NCBI RefSeq assembly: GCF_004570385.1
Contig: NZ_SPQL01000001.1
Coordinates: 1 to 64,000, forward strand
Length of the DNA stretch: 64,000 nucleotides
Source: Blastococcus sp. CT_GayMR19
Lineage (GTDB): Bacteria; Actinomycetota; Actinomycetes; Mycobacteriales; Geodermatophilaceae
Direction: 5' to 3'
Shown here: piece after piece, positions 60,080 through 64,000 of the stretch
Layout: the number at the start of each line of letters is the position of its first letter
How positions within the stretch are numbered: the stretch's first letter is position 1
Made by a program: the position numbers and the translations under genes
Notes under the pieces: generated by a model
What the model was told of the DNA's origin: nothing
Database searches by the model: none
What the model saw: the letters and a program-made list of their open reading frames with translations, nothing else

Positions 60080-61198
60080 TCAGCGCACGTGGGATGGCAC
60101 GAACGGGGGCCTGACGACGTGCACGGTCTGCGGTCGTCCGCGCACGTCGACGGCGAGCTCGGCACCGTCGGCCACGCCGGCCGCGGCGTCCAGCAGCGCC
60201 AGCGCGATCCCCGTCCGCAGGGTGGGCGAGAAGGTGCCGCTGGTGACCTCGCCGACCCGGGTGCCGTCACCGTCGAGCACCGACATTCCGGGCCGCGGGA
60301 TGCCACGGCCGTCGGCGCGCAGGCCCCACAGCAGCCGGGCCGGCCCGGCCTCCTTCTCGGCCAGCAGCGCCTCCCGGCCCCAGAACGCCGGCTTCTTCCA
60401 GCCGACCGCCCACCCGACCCGCGCCTGGTTCGGCGTGATCCCGCGGGACAGCTCGTGACCGTGCAGGGCGTAGCCCATCTCGGTCCGCAGGGTGTCCCGC
60501 GCGCCCAGCCCGCAGGGCCGGATGCCGAGGTCCTGGCCCGCCTCGAGGATCGCGTCCCACAGCTCGCCCGCCCGGTCGGCGGGGACCAGCAGCTCGTAGC
60601 CGTGCTCGCCGGTGTACCCGGTGCGGCAGACGGTGACCTCCGCTCCCCCGCCGCCCGTTCCGGTCACGAAGGACATGTAGGCCAGCTCGCCGGGTAGCCC
60701 GAGCAGCTCCAGCACCTGCAGCGACCGGGGCCCCTGGACGGCGAGGACGGCGACGTCGGCGTGCCGGTTCTCGACGGTGACGCCCGCCGGCGCGGCCTCG
60801 GCCAGCCGGTCCAGCACCTCGGCGGCGTTGGCGGCGTTCGGTACGAGCAGGACGTCGTCCGGCCCGTGCAGGTAGACGATCAGGTCGTCGATCACGCCGC
60901 CGGCCTGCGGGTCGCCGTCCGGCAGGCAGCAGAGCGTGTACTGCGCCTGGCCCGGACCGATGCGCGACAGGTCGTTGGTGAGGGCGGCGTCGACGAGGGC
61001 GGCCGCCCCCGGACCGCGCACGGTGCCCGTGCCCAGATGGGAGACGTCGAACAGTCCGACGCCGTCGCGCACGGCGGCGTGCTCCGCGAGAACACCGCCG
61101 CCCGCGTACTCGATGGGCATGGACCAGCCGCTGAAGTCGGCGAGCTTGGCGCCCGCGGCGACGTGCCGGTCGTGGAGAGGAGAGGTCAACGGGCTCAC
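60080..61198 (-). CDS. gcvT: glycine cleavage system T protein (aminomethyltransferase)
   Basis: 372 residues. It releases ammonia and hands the methylene carbon from lipoyl-H-protein to tetrahydrofolate. [16 protein letters not shown] near 18, [11 protein letters not shown] near 54, [15 protein letters not shown] near 150, [13 protein letters not shown] near 190 and [19 protein letters not shown] near 230 are family segments. GTG 61198 is chosen over GTG 61207 because minus-strand TAGCGT (61206-61211) lies 7 nt upstream, overlapping the alternative start. It is divergent from pepA by 35 bp. Confidence 0.93.
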   Translation of the reverse strand: MSPLTSPLHDRHVAAGAKLADFSGWSMPIEYAGGGVLAEHAAVRDGVGLFDVSHLGTGTVRGPGAAALVDAALTNDLSRIGPGQAQYTLCCLPDGDPQAGGVIDDLIVYLHGPDDVLLVPNAANAAEVLDRLAEAAPAGVTVENRHADVAVLAVQGPRSLQVLELLGLPGELAYMSFVTGTGGGGAEVTVCRTGYTGEHGYELLVPADRAGELWDAILEAGQDLGIRPCGLGARDTLRTEMGYALHGHELSRGITPNQARVGWAVGWKKPAFWGREALLAEKEAGPARLLWGLRADGRGIPRPGMSVLDGDGTRVGEVTSGTFSPTLRTGIALALLDAAAGVADGAELAVDVRGRPQTVHVVRPPFVPSHVR

Positions 61199-61233
61199 GG
61201 AGGGCACGCTAGTAGGGCACCTAGGATCGAGCG
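61199..61233. promoter_or_regulatory. overlapping divergent leaderless promoters of gcvT and pepA
   Basis: The two start codons are only 35 bp apart. Minus TAGCGT (61206-61211) lies 7 nt before gcvT and plus TAGGAT (61222-61227) 6 nt before pepA. Each promoter's -35 region must lie around the other's start codon, so the two polymerases cannot bind together. Confidence 0.7.
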
Positions 61234-62745
61234 GTGCCGCCGACGATCATCGCCACCGACCACCCGCTGGAGAAGCTGACCGGGGACGCCGTCGTCGTCG
61301 CCGTGGGGAAGGGCCCCGACGGGCTGCTGCCCACGCCCGGCGCGGAGGCGGTGGACCGGCTGCTGGGCGGCCGGCTCCTGCCCGCCCTGATCGACCTCGG
61401 GGCCCGCGGCGCGGAGGACGAGGTCACCCGACTCCCCTCCTTCGGCCAGGGGCCCTTCCCGATCGTCGCGGTCGCCGGGCTGGGCGCTCCCGACGCAGCG
61501 GGCGGCTATCCCACCGATTCGTTGCGCCGGGCCGCCGGCGCCGCCAGCCGGGCGCTCGGCGGGCGCCGGTCGGTCGTCAGCCTGCTCGCCGCCGTCGGCG
61601 GCACCCCCGACGCCGAACGGCTGCACGCCGTCGGCGAGGGGCACCTGCTCGGCGCCTACGAGTTCACCGCCTACAAGTCCGAGCTGCCGGCCGACCGGCT
61701 GGTGCCGCCGGCCGAGTTCACCGTCGTCGTGCCCGCCTCCTCCGCCGCCGAGGACGCCCTGCGCCGGGTGCGCGCCGTCGCCGACGCCGTCGCCCTCGTG
61801 CGCGACCTGGTCAACACCCCGCCCAACGACCTGTTCCCCGCGGAGCTGGCCGCGCGGGGCGCCGCCGCCGGCGAGAAGGCCGGCCTCACCGCCGAGATCC
61901 TCGACGAGGACGCGCTGGCCGCCGGCGGGTACGGGGGCATCCTCGCCGTCGGTGGCGGGTCGACCCGCAAGCCGCGGCTGCTGCGCCTCACCTACTCCGG
62001 CAGCGGCGCCCGCAAGAAGATCGCGCTGGTCGGCAAGGGCATCACCTTCGACAGCGGCGGCCTGTCGATCAAGCCGGCGCTGAAGATGGAGGACATGAAG
62101 AGCGACATGGCCGGCGCCGCCGCCGTGATCGCCACCGTGTGCCTCGTCGCCCAGCTCGGCCTCCCGGTCGAGGTGACCGCGACCGTGCCGATCGCCGAGA
62201 ACCTGCCGAGCGGCACCGCCTACCGGCCGGCCGACGTCGTGACCTTCCGGAACGGCAAGAAGGCCGAGATCACCAACACCGACGCCGAGGGGCGCGTGAT
62301 CCTCGCCGACGCGCTCGCCCGCGCCGCGGAGGACCGTCCGGACGTGCTCCTGGAGACCTCCACCCTCACCGGGGCGCAGCTGGTCGCCCTCGGCACGCGC
62401 ACCGCCGGGGTCATGGGCACCGACGACCTCCGGGACGCCGTCGTCGCGGCGGGTCGGCGGAGCGGCGAGGGCATGTGGCCCATGCCGCTGCCGGCCGAGC
62501 TGCGCCGCGGCCTGGACTCCCCCATCGCCGACTTCGTGAACGCCAACGCCGACCGCATGGGCGGCATGCTGGTCGCCGGGCACTTCCTCGCCGAGTTCAT
62601 CCCCGACGGGCTGCCGTGGGCGCACATCGACATCGCCGGGCCGAGCTACAACACCGGATCGGCGTGGGGCTGCACCCCCAAGGGCGGCACCGGCGTGCCG
62701 GTCCGCACCCTCCTGGCCACGATCGAGGCCCTGATCGCCGACTGA
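61234..62745 (+). CDS. pepA: leucyl aminopeptidase (M17)
   Basis: 503 residues. Two-metal aminopeptidase that removes N-terminal residues in the cytoplasm. [14 protein letters not shown] near 190 opens the catalytic domain; [17 protein letters not shown] near 265, [11 protein letters not shown] near 289 and [14 protein letters not shown] near 347 hold the metal ligands. The first 180 residues are the M17 regulatory domain. It corresponds to Rv2213 (pepB) in position. GTG 61234 is probably leaderless. Confidence 0.93.
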   Translation: MPPTIIATDHPLEKLTGDAVVVAVGKGPDGLLPTPGAEAVDRLLGGRLLPALIDLGARGAEDEVTRLPSFGQGPFPIVAVAGLGAPDAAGGYPTDSLRRAAGAASRALGGRRSVVSLLAAVGGTPDAERLHAVGEGHLLGAYEFTAYKSELPADRLVPPAEFTVVVPASSAAEDALRRVRAVADAVALVRDLVNTPPNDLFPAELAARGAAAGEKAGLTAEILDEDALAAGGYGGILAVGGGSTRKPRLLRLTYSGSGARKKIALVGKGITFDSGGLSIKPALKMEDMKSDMAGAAAVIATVCLVAQLGLPVEVTATVPIAENLPSGTAYRPADVVTFRNGKKAEITNTDAEGRVILADALARAAEDRPDVLLETSTLTGAQLVALGTRTAGVMGTDDLRDAVVAAGRRSGEGMWPMPLPAELRRGLDSPIADFVNANADRMGGMLVAGHFLAEFIPDGLPWAHIDIAGPSYNTGSAWGCTPKGGTGVPVRTLLATIEALIAD

Positions 62746-62799
62746 TTCCGGGACTTCCACGCGGAAAGTCCCGACGCGGGCCAGTCAGGATCCGCGCCG

Positions 62800-62847
62800 C
62801 ATTGCGGGTGCTGTGCCGGCATTGCTCGTGCTGCAGCACCCGCAATG
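62800..62847. repeat. inverted-repeat element, family 2, copy 2
   Basis: 14-bp arms CATTGCGGGTGCTG (62800-62813) and its complement (62834-62847); the centre repeats ATTGCTCGTGCTGC. It is a relative of the element at 22164-22233. The 167-bp gap between pepA and the next gene holds nothing else. Confidence 0.8.
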
Positions 62848-62912
62848 GTGGAAGAGCACGCGCAACCTGGGGGGGCGGCGCCGCAGCCGGCCCAGGAGGG
62901 GTCCGCGCCGGG

Positions 62913-63266
62913 TCATTCCTCCTTCTGGCGGGCGCTCCAGTCACGCATCCGCTGCGGGTAGCCGGTGACCTGGGCGTCGTAGACCGGGATCGTCAGGTCG
63001 CGGGACAGCTTGCGGGCGACCTCGGGCCCGTCGATGCGCCGTCGGGTCCACTCGCCGTCGGCCGCGACGAGCACGATCGTGGTCTCGGTGACCGACGTCC
63101 GCGGTTCGACGTACCCCTCGACGCCGCGGCGGGAGGCGACGAACTGCTCGAGATGCGCCAGATCGGCCCGCTGGGAGCCACGGTCGAGCGTTCCCCGGCG
63201 GTCACCGCCGGCACGTCCTCCACCACCCGCGGAGCCCCGCCGGCGCAACCGGTCGAACAGTCCCAT
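62913..63266 (-). CDS. conserved actinobacterial hypothetical protein
   Basis: 117 residues. The N-terminus MGLFDRLRRRG is basic, followed by a glycine/arginine-rich segment. The rest is a beta-alpha domain (LEQFVASRRGVEGYVEPRTSVTETTIVLVAADGEWTRRRIDGPEVARKLSRDLTIPVYDAQVTGYPQRMRDW) found as a stand-alone protein beside lpd in many actinobacteria. Its close relatives are sometimes labelled oxidoreductase, but no cofactor motif is visible, so no role is assigned. It is divergent from lpd. Confidence 0.78.
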   Translation of the reverse strand: MGLFDRLRRRGSAGGGGRAGGDRRGTLDRGSQRADLAHLEQFVASRRGVEGYVEPRTSVTETTIVLVAADGEWTRRRIDGPEVARKLSRDLTIPVYDAQVTGYPQRMRDWSARQKEE

Positions 63267-63419
63267 GACCTGCTCCCGCCCTTCTGCGACCCCGGCCGGC
63301 CCGGCGTCGCTCGGTACGGCAACGGCGCCCCGGGCCAGCCCGTTCCCGGAGTGGCAGGATGACCTCCGGAACCCCGCCCGCGAGAGCGGGACGCCGACCA
63401 ACTGCATCGAGGAGCACCC

Positions 63420-64000
63420 GTGAGCGAATCCACCTCCCCCGCCGACCTGGTCATCCTCGGTGGTGGCTCCGGTGGCTACGCCGCAGCGTTCCGCGCGACC
63501 GAGCTCGGGCTCAACGTCGTCCTCATCGAGAAGGACAAGGTCGGGGGCACCTGCCTGCACCGCGGCTGCATCCCCACCAAGGCCCTGCTGCACGCCGGTG
63601 AGGTCGCCGACCTGGCCCGCGAGGGCGAGCAGTTCGGCGTGAAGACGTCCCTGGCCGGCATCGACATGGACGGCGTCAACGCCTACAAGGACGGCGTCGT
63701 CTCCAAGCTCTACAAGGGGCTGCAGGGCCTGATCAAGGCCCGCAAGATCACCTACGTCGAGGGCGAGGGTCGGCTGACGTCCCCCACGACGGTCGAGGTG
63801 AACGGACAGACCTACGAGGGCAAGCACATCCTGCTGGCCACCGGCTCCTACGCCCGCTCGCTGCCCGGCCTCGACATCGACGGCACGAAGGTCATCACCA
63901 GCGACCACGCGCTCAACCTCGACCGGGTGCCGGCCTCGGCGATCGTCCTCGGCGGCGGCGTGATCGGTTGCGAGTTCGCCAGCGCCTGGAAGTCCTTCGG
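63420..64000 (+). CDS. lpd: dihydrolipoyl dehydrogenase, N-terminal part, cut by the window end
   Basis: At least 193 residues. It reoxidises dihydrolipoamide of pyruvate or other 2-oxoacid dehydrogenases, or of the glycine cleavage system, with FAD and NAD. LVILGGGSGGYAAAFRATELG is the FAD motif, GGTCLHRGCIPTKALLHAG near 40 holds the redox-active cysteine pair, LLATGSYARSLPG near 140 and AIVLGGGVIGCEFASAW near 178 the start of the NAD motif. GTG 63420 follows GAGGAGC. The rest of the gene lies past 64000. Confidence 0.94.
   Translation, partial: MSESTSPADLVILGGGSGGYAAAFRATELGLNVVLIEKDKVGGTCLHRGCIPTKALLHAGEVADLAREGEQFGVKTSLAGIDMDGVNAYKDGVVSKLYKGLQGLIKARKITYVEGEGRLTSPTTVEVNGQTYEGKHILLATGSYARSLPGLDIDGTKVITSDHALNLDRVPASAIVLGGGVIGCEFASAWKSF

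Overview
This 64-kb window is high-GC chromosomal DNA from an aerobic actinobacterium. The evidence is the actinobacterial bcc-aa3 respiratory genes (qcrCAB, ctaC/E/F), class II DAHP synthase, many GTG starts, a PknL-type Ser/Thr kinase, a DUF222/13E12 endonuclease and an actinobacterial-style carotenoid cluster. The overall look suggests Geodermatophilaceae (Blastococcus, Geodermatophilus or Modestobacter-like); that family placement is an inference. I see no prophage, insertion sequence, CRISPR array, tRNA or rRNA gene.

From memory of the Mycobacterium tuberculosis map, much of the window follows Rv2172c-Rv2215 in order: metF, polyprenyl synthase, a Rv2175c-like DNA-binding protein, pknL, aroG, an Rv2179c-like exoribonuclease, plsC, ArsA-like ATPase, SRPBCC protein, fadD15, pimB-like glycosyltransferase, ripC, DEDDh/UvrC-like nuclease, trpD, ctaE-qcrCAB, ctaF-ctaC, asnB, a HesB-type protein, gcvT, pepA/pepB and pyruvate dehydrogenase-type lpd. 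Accessory genes sit inside this scaffold.

Layout: 1-2.1 kb, an SOS-boxed DUF222 gene, a hypothetical and metF. 2.3-6.6 kb, carotenoids (crtE-I-B, with crtYc-Yd on the other strand). 6.7-10.2 kb, Rv2175c-like, pknL and endonuclease IV. 10.2-15.4 kb, threonine aldolase, DAHP synthase, phosphofructokinase and an NmrA-like reductase. 15.5-21.7 kb, chemoreceptor, P450, exoribonuclease, glycerol kinase and DUF2199. 21.8-26.4 kb, a catabolic-looking cassette (SDR / flavin monooxygenase / hydrolase / TetR) with paired operators. 26.5-38.4 kb, lipid and envelope genes (plsC, esterase, ROK kinase, ArsA-like, SRPBCC, fadD15, glycosyltransferase, M48 protease) plus an archaeal-type ornithine cyclodeaminase. 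38.6-42.2 kb, two NlpC/P60 wall hydrolases, the first behind a c-di-AMP riboswitch. 42.4-46.1 kb, a nuclease fusion, a RAM-domain protein, trpD and a pseudo-receiver. 46.2-53.5 kb, cytochrome bcc-aa3 genes. 53.6-64 kb, asnB, erpA-like, DUF3043, aldo/keto reductase, DUF3618-DUF4235-YihY, gcvT, pepA and the start of lpd.

Across the window at least sixteen genes have a TAnnnT hexamer 6-8 nt before the start codon, the signature of leaderless transcripts; I used it to choose several starts. The intergenic regions hold several families of small dispersed inverted repeats, one with compensatory stem changes. I found no wholly new multi-gene system. The best leads are the symmetric SDR/monooxygenase control region, the paired GGA-loop hairpins, the riboswitch-controlled wall hydrolase with an operator-like palindrome in its promoter spacer, the overlapping leaderless gcvT/pepA promoters, and an ArsA-like ATPase without P-loop lysines.
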